Assembly (NCBI RefSeq): GCF_012102745.1
Contig: NZ_JAAVSY010000007.1
Coordinates: 1 to 64,000 of the forward strand
DNA from: Haematospirillum sp. H4485
GTDB taxonomy: Bacteria > Pseudomonadota > Alphaproteobacteria > Rhodospirillales > Rhodospirillaceae
Reading direction: 5' to 3'
DNA length: 64,000 nucleotides
The position numbers and the translations under genes are program-made. The notes beneath the pieces were generated by a model. The model had not been told where the DNA came from. It searched no databases and worked only from the letters and a program-made list of their open reading frames with translations. Numbering within the stretch: the first letter of the stretch is position 1; each line of letters opens with the position of its first letter. This document shows, piece by piece, positions 25,530 through 35,760 of the stretch.

Positions 25530-26293
25530 GATACAGATTCTCCCCCGGGTATGAACGCGGTGGCAGGGCTTTCTGAAATACTGACGTGGCCATCCTGAAG
25601 CATAAGGCAAGGTGCGGGGAAACGCCGTAAAAGCTCTTCGTTGTGGGTCGCCATGACAATGGTGGTGCCAAGCCGGTTTAGTTCCATGAACAAATGCATC
25701 AGCCGGGTTGCTGTTTCTGCGTCAACATTGCCTGTCGCTTCATCAGCCACCAGGATGTCGGGTCTGTTGATGACGGCCCGTGCAATGGCAACCCGTTGTT
25801 TTTGCCCGCCAGAAAGAATTGCCGGCTTGGTGTGCATGTATTTTTCCAGACCAACCCACTCCAGAAGTTCAGGAACATGCCGTTGTATGCTGGCTTCCGA
25901 TACGCCGGCAACTCTCAGGGGGAGGGCCACGTTATCAAGAGTTGATAGGTGGTCCATAAGCCTGAACTCCTGGAATACAACGCCGATCCGTCGCCGCAGG
26001 GCAGGAAGATCTTTTCGACTGATGGCACCAACGTCGATATCAAACAGGGACAGCCGCCCGCGCGAGGGGCGCCTTGCCAAGTATAACAGGCTGAGAAGCG
26101 AGGTTTTTCCAGCCCCCGAAGGCCCGCACAGGAAATGGAAGGAGCCGGGGGGGAGATTGAAGCTGATATCCTGCAGGACTTCTGGCCCGTTGCCATAGCG
26201 CAGGCCAACGCACTCGAGGCGGATGGCCGAGCCACCGCGCTCACCTGCAACGTTTACGGTTTTTTTGTCCTGACCTCTGGGTAGGTATGTCAC
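25526..26293 (-). CDS. ftsE: Cell division ATP-binding protein FtsE
   Basis: The ATPase half of FtsEX has Walker [11 protein letters not shown]-loop [12 protein letters not shown], signature [14 protein letters not shown] and Walker [12 protein letters not shown]. The VFQEFRLM and ATGNVD strings are typical of FtsE. I chose GTG 26293 (AGGACAGGG six bases upstream), giving 255 residues with a short N-terminal tail; a longer start at 26389 would overlap the opposite promoter region. It heads the operon ftsE-ftsX-ydcF-plsC and is divergent from the zinc-ribbon gene. Confidence 0.93.
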   Translation of the reverse strand: MTYLPRGQDKKTVNVAGERGGSAIRLECVGLRYGNGPEVLQDISFNLPPGSFHFLCGPSGAGKTSLLSLLYLARRPSRGRLSLFDIDVGAISRKDLPALRRRIGVVFQEFRLMDHLSTLDNVALPLRVAGVSEASIQRHVPELLEWVGLEKYMHTKPAILSGGQKQRVAIARAVINRPDILVADEATGNVDAETATRLMHLFMELNRLGTTIVMATHNEELLRRFPAPCLMLQDGHVSISESPATAFIPGGESVS

Positions 26294-26476
26294 GCAGACC
26301 CTGTCCTTTGTTCCATGCGGGCCGGAGCGCAGATTGGCACAGGCTGTCGTCTGCGTCCACAGGGAGCGGAGAGTCAAATCGGCAGCCATGTTTTTCTGTT
26401 CGATACCGCTATGCTTGTTTCAGGGCAGACCCCGTTCTATAAGAGACAAGATACACCGGGGCTGACAGATACGTTC

Positions 26477-27550
26477 ATGGATATTACCTGTCCCAATTGC
26501 GCGACTCTTTTCTCCGTGCCCGAAGGGGCGATCGGTCCGAACGGGCGCAGGCTGAAATGCTCGCAGTGCGGCCATTTGTGGCGGCAGATGCCGCCCTCTG
26601 CGGCGCCTGTCCAGGCGCCTGCAGAATCTGCGCCTGTTGTCGAGCCGCCGGCTCCGCTCCCTCCTGATCCTTTGCCCCCGGAACCCTTGCCACCGGTGTC
26701 CGATCTTCCAATGGAGGCCGAGCCGCCGCCATCCCCTGATGACGATGCCGAGGTTGATATTGATCCGGTTGCCTCTGATATCATCGGTGATATCGGCGAG
26801 GATCCGGATTTTGATCCCATGGGGCCTGTTGACGCCGCCAGCGCCCATGATGCGGAAGATGATGACGCCTTGGCTCGTCTCGATCCACTGGAAGCGGACG
26901 ATTCTGACTCGCCGCGTCATGGTGACGATGCGCTTGAGGAATTTTCTGGTCTTGTCAGTCGCGATGACGATGCCATTCCCGATTTTCCGGACTTCCCCGA
27001 CGGCGATGATATTGCGTCACCCTTTGTGCGCAAGAAGACAAGTGGTGGCGGGTGGATCCGGACTCTGTTCTCCTCGATCCTGTTCCTGGTCATTGTTGTT
27101 GGGGTTATGGCTGGTGCGGCCTGGTTCTGGCGTGTGCCGATTGTAAAGACCTATGAGGATGCTGAGGCCCTGTTCCGGATGGTTGGTATAGAGATTGATA
27201 TCCCCGGTCTTGGTCTTACCTTCCGCGAGGTGACCGGGGAACGTGTCCTGCATGGCGGGGTTGATAACTTGGTTGTGCGTGGTTTTGTGGCCAATACCTC
27301 CTCTAGTTCCCGTCTTGTTCCTTTTATTCGCCTTGTGCTCTTTGACGGGACCGGTCGTGTTGTCCAGGAGCTGGCCGCGCAGGCCCCGGTTACCGAACTG
27401 GCAGCCGGTGATACAACGGGTTTCCGTGTTCAGCTCCAGAATCCATCGGCTGCGGCGCGACGTTTTGAGGTTGAGTGGGCGCGTGGCCGCATGCCCTCCT
27501 CTTCATCCGGTGCGGGGGATACCGCTCCTGCCGGCGCGTCTGTCCCCTGA
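26477..27550 (+). CDS. MJ0042-type zinc-ribbon / DUF3426 membrane protein
   Basis: The 357-residue protein starts with a zinc ribbon, [12 protein letters not shown]...[12 protein letters not shown] Pro-rich segment (about 40-75) and a very acidic region (about 80-190) follow. One membrane helix (about 200-222, [17 protein letters not shown]) leads to a periplasmic DUF3426 domain (about 245-345). The ribbon would be cytoplasmic. Function is unknown; in Alphaproteobacteria the gene is regularly beside ftsE, which hints at envelope or division work. The start is set by the ribbon; the ribosome site is weak. Confidence 0.85.
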   Translation: MDITCPNCATLFSVPEGAIGPNGRRLKCSQCGHLWRQMPPSAAPVQAPAESAPVVEPPAPLPPDPLPPEPLPPVSDLPMEAEPPPSPDDDAEVDIDPVASDIIGDIGEDPDFDPMGPVDAASAHDAEDDDALARLDPLEADDSDSPRHGDDALEEFSGLVSRDDDAIPDFPDFPDGDDIASPFVRKKTSGGGWIRTLFSSILFLVIVVGVMAGAAWFWRVPIVKTYEDAEALFRMVGIEIDIPGLGLTFREVTGERVLHGGVDNLVVRGFVANTSSSSRLVPFIRLVLFDGTGRVVQELAAQAPVTELAAGDTTGFRVQLQNPSAAARRFEVEWARGRMPSSSSGAGDTAPAGASVP

Positions 27551-27592
27551 TTGCCCTGTCCTTGTGACCGGGGTTGGAGGTGCGTTGTCTGT

Positions 27593-28651
27593 TCAGCCTG
27601 TGTCCTGTTTCTGCATGTGCCGGATCACTTTCCGCATGACACTGGGTAGCGCTTCCTGATCAAAGTGTTCCGGCTTGACCCAGCGTCCGGCGATGTTTCC
27701 TGTCTGTGCGACTGTTCCGGTAATAACCTCTAGCTCCAGGTCAAAATGAGAGAACGTGTGGTGCACCGTTCCCGCAATTGTGTGCCATGTCTCTCCCTGT
27801 ATCGGGGCGTGGGATGTTGCATTTTCCAGTGTCCATGGAGTTTCCTGCCATGGAGTGGACGGAATTTCGGTCATGCCGCCCAGAAGCCCTTTTGGTGGGC
27901 GTTGCCTCAGCAGGACAGCGCCTTTGGGCTCGGTGATCCAGAACACGGTTCCGTAGCGGCCGGGCCGCTTTGCCTTGGCCGTTTTGTACGGTAGTTCTGC
28001 TGCTATGCCCTGGTGGTACCCCTTGCACAGACTGACCCACGGGCATATCTGACAATTCGGGCTGCGTGGGGAGCACAGCGTGGCTCCCAGGTCCATAACA
28101 GCCTGTGCATAATCACCACAGCGCTGCTGTGGAGTAAGGGCATCTGCAAGGGTGCGCAGGTGTTTCTTTGCCCCGGGGAGAGGGTCTGTTACCGCGTGCA
28201 GTCGGGCCATGACACGTTCGACGTTGCCATCCACAACCACGGCCCGCTGTCCGAAAGCGATGGACGCAATGGCCGCAGCCGTATAGGCCCCGATTCCGGG
28301 GAGCATGAGCAAGGCTTGCTCTGTACCGGGAAAATGGCCGCCATGATCCCTGACAATGATGCGTGCGCAGGACAGCAGGTTACGCGCCCGTGCGTAGTAC
28401 CCAAGGCCCGCCCATGCAGCCATGACGTCCGCATCATCAGCTGCGGCAAGGGCTTCAACCGTTGGCCACCGCGAGAGGAAGGTCAGATAATAAGGCCGGA
28501 CGGCTGCCACAGTTGTTTGCTGCAACATGATTTCGGACAGCCAGACATGATAGGGATCGGCGTACATGCCCGGTGGACTGCGCCATGGGAGGTGTCGGTG
28601 ATTGCGATCATACCAGGCAAGCAGAATGGTATCCGGTGATGCAGATGTCAT
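27593..28651 (-). CDS. mutY: A/G-specific adenine DNA glycosylase
   Basis: MutY removes adenine mispaired with 8-oxoguanine. The 352-residue protein has the catalytic Glu region EIMLQQTTVAAV, the helix-hairpin-helix LPGIGAYTAAAI with the VDGNVERV Asp, the 4Fe-4S cluster Cys pattern Cx6Cx2Cx5C (LCSPRSPNCQICPWVSLC), and a C-terminal NUDIX-like domain that recognises 8-oxoG. It converges with the DUF3426 gene and diverges from the DUF721 gene, as seen in many Alphaproteobacteria. Confidence 0.95.
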   Translation of the reverse strand: MTSASPDTILLAWYDRNHRHLPWRSPPGMYADPYHVWLSEIMLQQTTVAAVRPYYLTFLSRWPTVEALAAADDADVMAAWAGLGYYARARNLLSCARIIVRDHGGHFPGTEQALLMLPGIGAYTAAAIASIAFGQRAVVVDGNVERVMARLHAVTDPLPGAKKHLRTLADALTPQQRCGDYAQAVMDLGATLCSPRSPNCQICPWVSLCKGYHQGIAAELPYKTAKAKRPGRYGTVFWITEPKGAVLLRQRPPKGLLGGMTEIPSTPWQETPWTLENATSHAPIQGETWHTIAGTVHHTFSHFDLELEVITGTVAQTGNIAGRWVKPEHFDQEALPSVMRKVIRHMQKQDTG

Positions 28652-28723
28652 GGTCGGTCATTGTTCGGTTCTGTGCGGCGCTTACACTGAAGGCAGGCCT
28701 TGCCAAATGCAAGGCGTTGTCCC

Positions 28724-29296
28724 ATGTTTTCTGGTGTCTTCTTGTTGGATGGTTGTCTTTTGTCCAAGTCTTTGCCCGGTTCTGGAAAACCAGCTTTCGC
28801 TGCTGCCTCCCGCAGGTTGGCCCGGGGTCCGTTGGCTGTTGGTGCTGTCAGTGACTTGGTATCACGTCCAATTCTGGGGAAAAACGGGCTCGCCGAGGGC
28901 AGTCTGATAGCCAACTGGGCGGCCATTGTCGGTGAGTCTGTCGCAAAACAGACTATGCCCGAGCAGTTGCGTTTTTCCAAGGGAACGCGTGCAAATGGGG
29001 AACTGCTGATTCGTGCGGCATCAGGACCTGTTGCTCTCAAGCTTGATCACGATCGCCTGTTCATTCTTGATACAATCAATCGGTATTTCGGTTATCAGGC
29101 TGTGGCCCGGATCAAGATCATACAGGCTCCGCTTCCTCTTCCTCCACGGTCATCACGTGTTGCTCCTCCCAGAAAGCTCTCGCATCAAGAGGAAGAGGAA
29201 TTAAATGATCTCTTGGATGATGTAACCGATCCAGAGCTGCGAGCAATATTGGATCGGTTGGGCCGTCATGTGGTGGCGCGTTCATTGGATGCATAG
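28724..29296 (+). CDS. DUF721 / DciA-like protein
   Basis: The 190-residue protein has a DUF721 core: SLIANWAAIVGESVAKQTMPEQLRF...ANGELLIRAASGPVALKLDHDRLFILDTINRYFGYQAVARIKI. DciA, the founding DUF721 protein, loads replicative helicase DnaB in bacteria without DnaC, so a replication role is plausible but not shown for this subfamily. A Glu-rich tail (EEEELNDLLDDV) follows. ATG 28724 has AAGG nine bases upstream; a TTG at 28700 is an alternative. A consensus DnaA box lies about 130 bases past its stop. Confidence 0.75.
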   Translation: MFSGVFLLDGCLLSKSLPGSGKPAFAAASRRLARGPLAVGAVSDLVSRPILGKNGLAEGSLIANWAAIVGESVAKQTMPEQLRFSKGTRANGELLIRAASGPVALKLDHDRLFILDTINRYFGYQAVARIKIIQAPLPLPPRSSRVAPPRKLSHQEEEELNDLLDDVTDPELRAILDRLGRHVVARSLDA

Positions 29297-29422
29297 TGCT
29301 GTAGCGCCTATGCGGATTCTATCGTCTGGCTTCCGTCAGGAATTTGCCTATTTTATAGGCATCCCCGTGATTCTCTCAGTCCGGCTGTGGTGAACAGCAC
29401 TGCCAACAGGAAAAGACCGAAC

Positions 29423-29445
29423 TTATCCACAGATGCTGAGGATAA
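29423..29445. promoter_or_regulatory. Consensus DnaA box with an inverted near-copy
   Basis: TTATCCACA at 29423-29431 matches the strong DnaA-box consensus. On the opposite strand TTATCCTCA (29445-29437) matches at eight of nine positions. They face each other five bases apart in the 178-base convergent gap between the DUF721 gene and the histidine kinase. A single box is expected by chance about once in a window this size. Confidence 0.35.
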
Positions 29446-29474
29446 AAATCCTGCCAGAGATGTGGTGCTCAGCC

Positions 29475-31883
29475 CTATGTCTTGTCCGATGACAGGGTTC
29501 CGGACTTGTAGCTTCCATCTGCAACCTGATCCAGCAGGGTCAGCATCTGGCTTATATTGAAGGGTTTGCAGATATAGTCATCGATGCCGGCATCGCGTGC
29601 CCGCTCGATATCTTTCTTCATGGCACCGGCGCTGACAGCAATGATCGGGACGGGGCGATCCAGAACACCGCCACGCAGCCTTTGTGCAATTTCAATACCG
29701 GTCATGTCTGGCAGGTGTATGTCCAGAAGAATGAGATCGGGTTTTTCGGACAGTGCCATTGAAATACCGGTGGCGCCGTCTTCGGCCATGACCAAGGTGA
29801 CATTCTCGCGCAGGTCCATGACGTCGCGCATCAGATCCCGGTTTGCTGGATTGTCTTCAACATAAAGGACCTTGAGAGGTTTCTCGCCGCTTCCGGCGGG
29901 AAGTTCCTCGACGATTTCCTCTTTCTTGGCTTTGACGGTGTTGTCGCCGGCAGGCAGATCAAACCAGAACGAAGAGCCGACACCCTGTGTGCTCTCTACT
30001 CCAATCTTACCATTCATATGTGCTAGGATCTGGCTGGTGACGGTCAGGCCAATGCCGGTTCCTTCGATGTTGGTTGCCTCAGCACCCAGTCGGTTGAATG
30101 GTTCAAAGACTTTCTTGAGCATTTCCGGCGCAATGCCGATGCCGGTATCTTGGACCGTAACCCGGACGTGCCCGGCTTCCGGTGCGGGGCCGATCTTGAA
30201 GTACACATGCCCGGCTTCACGATTGTACTTGATGGCGTTGGAGCCTAGGTTGATGATCACCTGCTTCAGACGCGAGCGGTCAGCCATGACGAAGACGGGG
30301 TCGGTACTGCCTTCTGCATGAATGGTGATTTGCCGCTTTGCGGCCAAGGGTTCCAGCAGGGCTGTTGATTCCGTTACCAGAAGCCTGACGTCAACATTTT
30401 CCACCGAAAGATCAACTTTGCCGGCTTCAATACGTGCAAGGTCAAGAATTTCGTTGATCAGACGCAGCAGGTGATCACCGGCATCCAGAATGTGCTGAAC
30501 GTATTTTTTCTGGGCCGTAGTCAGTGCATTCGCCGATGCGGCCCGCAACAGCTGTGCAAAGCCAAGAATGGCATTGAGAGGTGTTCTCAGCTCATGGCTC
30601 ATGCTGGCCAGGAAGTGGGACTTCGCGGCATTGGCACGTTCAGCTTCTGTCCTTGCTTCGTCCAGGCGTGTCTCGAACAGGCGACTTTGGGTAATATCGC
30701 GCCCTGTCCCGCGGTAGCCGGTAAAGTCGCCGTTGAAGTCGTAAACGGGCTTGGCATTGATGCGGAAGTAGAGCCGTTCCTCTATACCCTGCATGCTCAT
30801 GTCATAACGGATGAGAGGTGCGCGCTGCTCCATCATTTCTTCAATGGAGTCCGCTCCTTGGCTGACGTCTGATATGGTTCCGTTTCCAACCAGTTCGCTC
30901 AGGCGTCGGCCAACAATGCGTTCCCGTGCCAGACCGGACACGCTGAAGAAGCGATCCGAGACGAGGGAGATGCGACCATCCAGGCCTGTTTCCCAGAACC
31001 AGTCGGAAGAAACCTCGGTCAGGTCCTTGAAACGCTCTTCGCTTTGGCGCAATGCCTCCTCGACCGAGCGCCGTTCCATGATTTCTTGATTAAGGTGGGA
31101 TGTGCGTTCCTCAACGCGCAACTCAAGGGCATCGTTGGACTTGCGGAGATTCTCTTCGGCCAGGCGTCTGGCCTGCAACTCTGCTTCGGCAGAGCGGAGC
31201 AGGCGGTTGAAGGAGAGGACAAGGAAGCCGATTTCGTCGTTCTCATGCCCGCGTGGGATGGGAAGTTCGCGCAGGAACGCGGCATTCTCTTCCGGTTCAT
31301 GCAGGCGGGCAACAATCTGCGTTAATGGCCGTGTTGTGGTGTGCAGGTAAACCAGCGACAGAAGGGCGGCCAAGGCAACGGTTTGGACCAGAACGCTGAT
31401 CAGGTTGAGAACAGCCCGTTCCAGGAACGGGCCGGCCGTTCTTCTGGGCGATATTTCGGCTTCCAGAACCCCGATGCTTTCGATTCTACCCCCGGGCTGC
31501 ACCTTGGTAAGGTCCCGTCGTACAACGTTGGGTTTATCAAAAAGAAGTTCATATAGAGCCGATTCTTCGTCCGGAGCCACTTCAATAGCAGCCAAGCGGT
31601 CACCTAGGTCACTGATGATTCGGGCCGACACGATGGGGCCATCGGCAACTAGGCCACGCACAACATCATTGGCCAAGTCTGTATCAAGTGTATAGGCAGC
31701 CTGGACGCCTGCATAATGAAAGGCATCCAAAGCCCTTAGGGCCGACAGGTTTGTGTTATGGTTGTGTTGTGCGTAGTCTCTTGCTACCTGGATAGCGCTG
31801 AGCACCAAGCCGAGCAGCAAGGCGATGGCCAGCGTGTAGCGCAGCTGCCTTAGTGTCAGTCGGTCACGGGTCTTCAGCTGCAT
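29475..31883 (-). CDS. Hybrid sensor histidine kinase with PAS and receiver domains
   Basis: The 802-residue protein has a membrane helix near 15-35, a periplasmic sensor of about 130 residues, a second helix near 180-200, a HAMP-like linker and coiled coil, a PAS domain (about 285-405), HisKA with His430 in SMSHELRTPLN, HATPase_c (N-box NLGSNAIKYN, then DTGIGIAPE and GTGIGL), and a C-terminal receiver with phospho-acceptor Asp721 in LILLDIHLPD. The receiver implies an internal phosphorelay to a separate Hpt protein or regulator, none of which is adjacent. It is the last gene on the minus strand after recQ, separated by 110 bases. Confidence 0.93.
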   Translation of the reverse strand: MQLKTRDRLTLRQLRYTLAIALLLGLVLSAIQVARDYAQHNHNTNLSALRALDAFHYAGVQAAYTLDTDLANDVVRGLVADGPIVSARIISDLGDRLAAIEVAPDEESALYELLFDKPNVVRRDLTKVQPGGRIESIGVLEAEISPRRTAGPFLERAVLNLISVLVQTVALAALLSLVYLHTTTRPLTQIVARLHEPEENAAFLRELPIPRGHENDEIGFLVLSFNRLLRSAEAELQARRLAEENLRKSNDALELRVEERTSHLNQEIMERRSVEEALRQSEERFKDLTEVSSDWFWETGLDGRISLVSDRFFSVSGLARERIVGRRLSELVGNGTISDVSQGADSIEEMMEQRAPLIRYDMSMQGIEERLYFRINAKPVYDFNGDFTGYRGTGRDITQSRLFETRLDEARTEAERANAAKSHFLASMSHELRTPLNAILGFAQLLRAASANALTTAQKKYVQHILDAGDHLLRLINEILDLARIEAGKVDLSVENVDVRLLVTESTALLEPLAAKRQITIHAEGSTDPVFVMADRSRLKQVIINLGSNAIKYNREAGHVYFKIGPAPEAGHVRVTVQDTGIGIAPEMLKKVFEPFNRLGAEATNIEGTGIGLTVTSQILAHMNGKIGVESTQGVGSSFWFDLPAGDNTVKAKKEEIVEELPAGSGEKPLKVLYVEDNPANRDLMRDVMDLRENVTLVMAEDGATGISMALSEKPDLILLDIHLPDMTGIEIAQRLRGGVLDRPVPIIAVSAGAMKKDIERARDAGIDDYICKPFNISQMLTLLDQVADGSYKSGTLSSDKT

Positions 31884-31993
31884 GCACCACTACTCCGGGT
31901 AACGGCCTGCATCAGGGTCTACCGGAGAAGAGTATGATATTCTCCTGTAAAAGGGCACAGCCTTTGTTCAGCTTATTTGCCTACTGTATGTAT

Positions 31994-33811
31994 TCATGTG
32001 ATTTCAGGTCCTGTATCCGGTTCAGATACCCTGATTATGACGTCCAGGAAATCTTGGCCGTAACGACCAAGTTTACCGCATCCGACCCCGGGGACTTTTG
32101 ACAGGGAATCAAGGTGAACGGGCTTTCTGCGGGCCATCTCGAGAAGGGTGGCATCGTGAAAAATAACATAAGGCGGCACACCTTGTGCACGCGCCAGTTC
32201 AAGTCGACGGGCCCTCAGGGCATCAAACAGAATTTGCTCGGCAGGCGTTTCAATCAGGACACGTTTTCCTGTCGCGCTTCTTTGTTCAACAGGATCCCGT
32301 CGGAACGAGACCCGAGCCTCTCCCCTTAGAACCGGCAGGACATCATGTCCCAGTATCAGGGCGCCATTCTGGTCGGGAGCCGCTATCGCGTGTCCCATGG
32401 CAATCAGCTGCCTCAGAATGGATTTCCACTCATTTGCAGAGCGACTCCGGCCAATTCCAAATGTAGACAGGTGTTGGTGGCCCATGTCCCGGATTCTGTC
32501 GTTTTCCTCTCCCCGCAAGACATCGACAATATAGGCCACGCCAAAGCGTTGGCCTGTACGATAAATGGCGGAGAGGGCCTGTTGTGCTGCTTCAAGGCCA
32601 TCGAACGTATCCACCGGCTGGAGGCACGTATCGCAGTTGTTACAGGGAGATGCTGAATCACCGAAGTACCCCAGCAGGACCTGGCGTCGACAGCAGGTGG
32701 TTTCGCAGTATCCCAGCAGGGCCGAGACCTTCTGTCGTTCAACTGCTTTCTTGCTTTCCGACGCGTCTGATGCCTCGATCATCTGGCGAATCTTGGCCGC
32801 ATCCTGCAATCCGTAGACCATCCAGGCATCCGAAGGAAGACCATCACGGCCTGCCCGGCCTGTTTCCTGGTAATACGCTTCCAGTGACCGTGGTAAATCC
32901 AGGTGTGCGACAAAGCGGACGTCGGGTTTGTCTATACCCATCCCGAAAGCAATGGTCGCGACCATGACAAGACCGTCTTCCCGCAGGAACTTGTCTTGGT
33001 TGGCATGCCGCACATGGCGATCCAGTCCGGCATGATAGGCCAGAGCCTGGATGCCCTGTTCCCGCAGCCACGAGGCTGTTTCCTCGACCTTTGCACGTGA
33101 CAGGCAGTACACAATACCGGAGTTACGGCTGTGCTCCGTACGTATAAAGTGCAAGAGCTGTTTCTTCGGCGCATTCTTCAGGCTGACCCGGTAGCGTATG
33201 TTCGGACGGTCAAACCCGGCGATGAACTGGGCGCCTTTCCCAAGACAGAGTCGCTCCAGGATTTCCAGCCGCGTTGGTTGATCGGCCGTAGCGGTCAGTG
33301 CCAGGCGCGGAACCCCCGGAAATCGCTCTGCCAAGGCAGCCAGTTGCAGATATTCAGGGCGGAAGTCATGTCCCCACTGGGACACGCAATGTGCTTCATC
33401 TATGGCGAACAGGGCCAGTCGGCAATGATGCAGTTGATCAAGGAATGCCGGCTGCATCAAACGTTCCGGCGCGACATAAAGCATATCAAGCTCTCCGGCC
33501 CGCATGGATCGCCCGGTCTCGACAATCTCGGAAAAGGACATACCGGAATGCAGGCCTGCGGCTTTTACGCCCAGTTGCCGCAGCATCTCCACCTGGTTCT
33601 GCATCAGGGCAATCAACGGGCTGACAACAATCGCGATTCCATCGCGGCACAAGGCCGGAATCTGGTAGCATAAGGATTTGCCGCCCCCGGTCGGCATCAG
33701 AACCATGGCATCCCCGCCTGCGACAACATGGTCAATGACAGCACGCTGATGTCCGCGGAATTGTTCGTAGCCGAAGACCGTCTTCAGAATGTGAAGCGGA
33801 TCAGGGCGCAT
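31994..33811 (-). CDS. recQ: ATP-dependent DNA helicase RecQ
   Basis: RecQ unwinds DNA 3'-5' in recombination and fork repair. The 605-residue product has Walker A PTGGGKS, the DEAH box [19 protein letters not shown], motif [12 protein letters not shown], a zinc-binding RQC region (CETTCCRR...CNNCDTC) and a C-terminal HRDC domain. ATG 33811 is inside the 3' end of the upstream WbpM-like gene, overlapping it by 11 bases, so it is probably co-transcribed. A longer in-frame start lacks homology. Confidence 0.95.
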   Translation of the reverse strand: MRPDPLHILKTVFGYEQFRGHQRAVIDHVVAGGDAMVLMPTGGGKSLCYQIPALCRDGIAIVVSPLIALMQNQVEMLRQLGVKAAGLHSGMSFSEIVETGRSMRAGELDMLYVAPERLMQPAFLDQLHHCRLALFAIDEAHCVSQWGHDFRPEYLQLAALAERFPGVPRLALTATADQPTRLEILERLCLGKGAQFIAGFDRPNIRYRVSLKNAPKKQLLHFIRTEHSRNSGIVYCLSRAKVEETASWLREQGIQALAYHAGLDRHVRHANQDKFLREDGLVMVATIAFGMGIDKPDVRFVAHLDLPRSLEAYYQETGRAGRDGLPSDAWMVYGLQDAAKIRQMIEASDASESKKAVERQKVSALLGYCETTCCRRQVLLGYFGDSASPCNNCDTCLQPVDTFDGLEAAQQALSAIYRTGQRFGVAYIVDVLRGEENDRIRDMGHQHLSTFGIGRSRSANEWKSILRQLIAMGHAIAAPDQNGALILGHDVLPVLRGEARVSFRRDPVEQRSATGKRVLIETPAEQILFDALRARRLELARAQGVPPYVIFHDATLLEMARRKPVHLDSLSKVPGVGCGKLGRYGQDFLDVIIRVSEPDTGPEIT

Positions 33812-35753
33812 CGTGTTCCCGGGCAATAGAAACACTCTCCACCGATCCCGTCGGGGTATACTCCGGTACCAGCGTGTGAAGAATATCAAGAGCCTGCCCT
33901 TCTGCACCATCCCGGCAGGCGTCTTCCAGTTTCTTTATGTGGTCCTCCAGCTCGTCAAGATTTACGATCCTTGGTCGTGCAAGCAAGAGTCCTTGGTAGC
34001 GGGTTGGAACCGGTGGCTCTGAGCCGTGGAAGATTTCCTCGAACAGCTTCTCGCCCGGGCGTGTTCCCGTAAAGGCAATCTGGATATCCTTCCCCGGAAC
34101 CAGTCCAGCCAGCCGGATCATCTGCGTTGCCAGATCGACAATGCGCACGGGTTCTCCCATGTCCAAGACAAAGATACTACCGCCATAGGAAGAATCAGCA
34201 TAACCAATTGCGGAGGCTTCCAAGACCAGTTCAACAGCCTCGCGGATTGTCATGAAATAGCGTGTCATATCCGGGTGTGTGACGGTCAGGGGCCCCCCGC
34301 GTTCCAACTGGTGGCGGAAAAGCGGAACAACTGAACCTGTCGATCCCAGAACATTTCCAAAGCGTACGGTTACAAAGCGGGTTCGGCCACTGTTACATCC
34401 CTCAAGATCCATGCTCTGGCATATCATTTCAGCCATGCGCTTGCTGGCCCCCATGATATTGGTCGGGTTTACGGCCTTGTCAGTGGAAATTTGGACCATG
34501 ACAGATACGTTATAATCCCGGCATGCCATCGCAATAATGGATGTGCCCAGTGTATTGGTATCGATCCCGTCCAAGGGATTCTGCTCGACAATCGGAACGT
34601 GTTTCAGGGCGGCAGCATGCAGCACGATATCGGGTTTTGTTTGCTCAAACAGGGTGCGGACGCGTGTGCGGTGACGAACGTCCAAGATATGGGTCTGCCT
34701 GGGAATCGCCGGCCATTTCTCTTGCATCTCCAGATCAATGGCATAGAGCGCGTACTCGGAGTGATCTCCCAGAATCAAAAGGGATGGATCAAGCAGCGCA
34801 ACCTGTCGAACCAGTTCACTGCCGATGGATCCCCCGGCTCCGGTAATCAGGACACGGCGCCCTTGGATCAGGCTCCGCATGGCGTCCCGGTCCAGCGTTG
34901 CCTGTGGACGGCCCAGCAGATCTTCGATGGCAACCGGTCGGACAGTAATTTTTTCTTCAATCCCCTCGCGCAGGTCACTGATCCGTGGAAGCCGCGACAT
35001 GGGAATACCTATGGCATCGGCTTGGGTAAAAAGGGTTTTCAGTGTGCTGGGAGCAATGGCGTCATCTGTGATAATCAGGCGCAGAGGAGGGGTACCGTTT
35101 TCCTGTAATTGGTTGATAACATCCGTGAACCGGTCAAGTGTACCGAGAACCTCCACACCCCTTATGTAACGGCCAATACGACCTTCATGCAAGGACAGGA
35201 TGCCCAGTACAGCATACTGGGCATCCGGTTTGCGCTCCATGTCACGGATGAACAGATCCGCCCCGTCACCGGCACCAATCAGGAGAACGGGGATGCGGTT
35301 TGTTCCAGCCGACGATGTCATGATGTTGTGCAAGCTGCGGTCTTTCCAAGCCCTGTAGGCAAAGCGAGGCCCACCCAGAAGGATCAGCAGGACAAACCAC
35401 AGAATGAAGGGTAGTGAGCGTGGGAAGGAGTCAAGGCGCGTGAAGAGAAAAAGGACTGGCAGAAAAAGGAGAATGCTCAGGCTTACAGCACGCGACAGGG
35501 CCAGAAGATCACGGACCGATGCATAACGCCAGATCCCACGGTACAGGTTATTCCAGCGGAATACGACAGCGCACAATCCGACGAAGATCAGCCCCCCGGT
35601 TAGTATGGGGCCGGACACGAGTGCTTCTGCGGCACTGTCGCCAAATCGCAGCCAGACAGATACCGCAAAGCCAGTGGCTGCCATGACTAAATCATGGAGA
35701 TAGACAACATCGGGACGAGACAAAAGACGACGCATGGCAGATCCGTGGGACAT
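33801..35753 (-). CDS. Membrane WbpM/FlaA1-type UDP-sugar 4,6-dehydratase, intact motifs
   Basis: The 650-residue protein has four or five N-terminal membrane helices (about 15-125), a Rossmann region ([11 protein letters not shown], about 155) and a catalytic SDR domain from [17 protein letters not shown] (about 305). All family landmarks are intact: [27 protein letters not shown] (Lys426), [14 protein letters not shown] and [11 protein letters not shown]. WbpM-type enzymes make UDP-4-keto-6-deoxy-HexNAc for O-antigen or glycan synthesis. The GT4 transferase gene lies seven bases upstream. This WbpL-WbpM-like pairing often closes LPS clusters. recQ overlaps its end. Confidence 0.93.
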   Translation of the reverse strand: MSHGSAMRRLLSRPDVVYLHDLVMAATGFAVSVWLRFGDSAAEALVSGPILTGGLIFVGLCAVVFRWNNLYRGIWRYASVRDLLALSRAVSLSILLFLPVLFLFTRLDSFPRSLPFILWFVLLILLGGPRFAYRAWKDRSLHNIMTSSAGTNRIPVLLIGAGDGADLFIRDMERKPDAQYAVLGILSLHEGRIGRYIRGVEVLGTLDRFTDVINQLQENGTPPLRLIITDDAIAPSTLKTLFTQADAIGIPMSRLPRISDLREGIEEKITVRPVAIEDLLGRPQATLDRDAMRSLIQGRRVLITGAGGSIGSELVRQVALLDPSLLILGDHSEYALYAIDLEMQEKWPAIPRQTHILDVRHRTRVRTLFEQTKPDIVLHAAALKHVPIVEQNPLDGIDTNTLGTSIIAMACRDYNVSVMVQISTDKAVNPTNIMGASKRMAEMICQSMDLEGCNSGRTRFVTVRFGNVLGSTGSVVPLFRHQLERGGPLTVTHPDMTRYFMTIREAVELVLEASAIGYADSSYGGSIFVLDMGEPVRIVDLATQMIRLAGLVPGKDIQIAFTGTRPGEKLFEEIFHGSEPPVPTRYQGLLLARPRIVNLDELEDHIKKLEDACRDGAEGQALDILHTLVPEYTPTGSVESVSIAREHDAP

Positions 35754-35760
35754 AGGGCGC

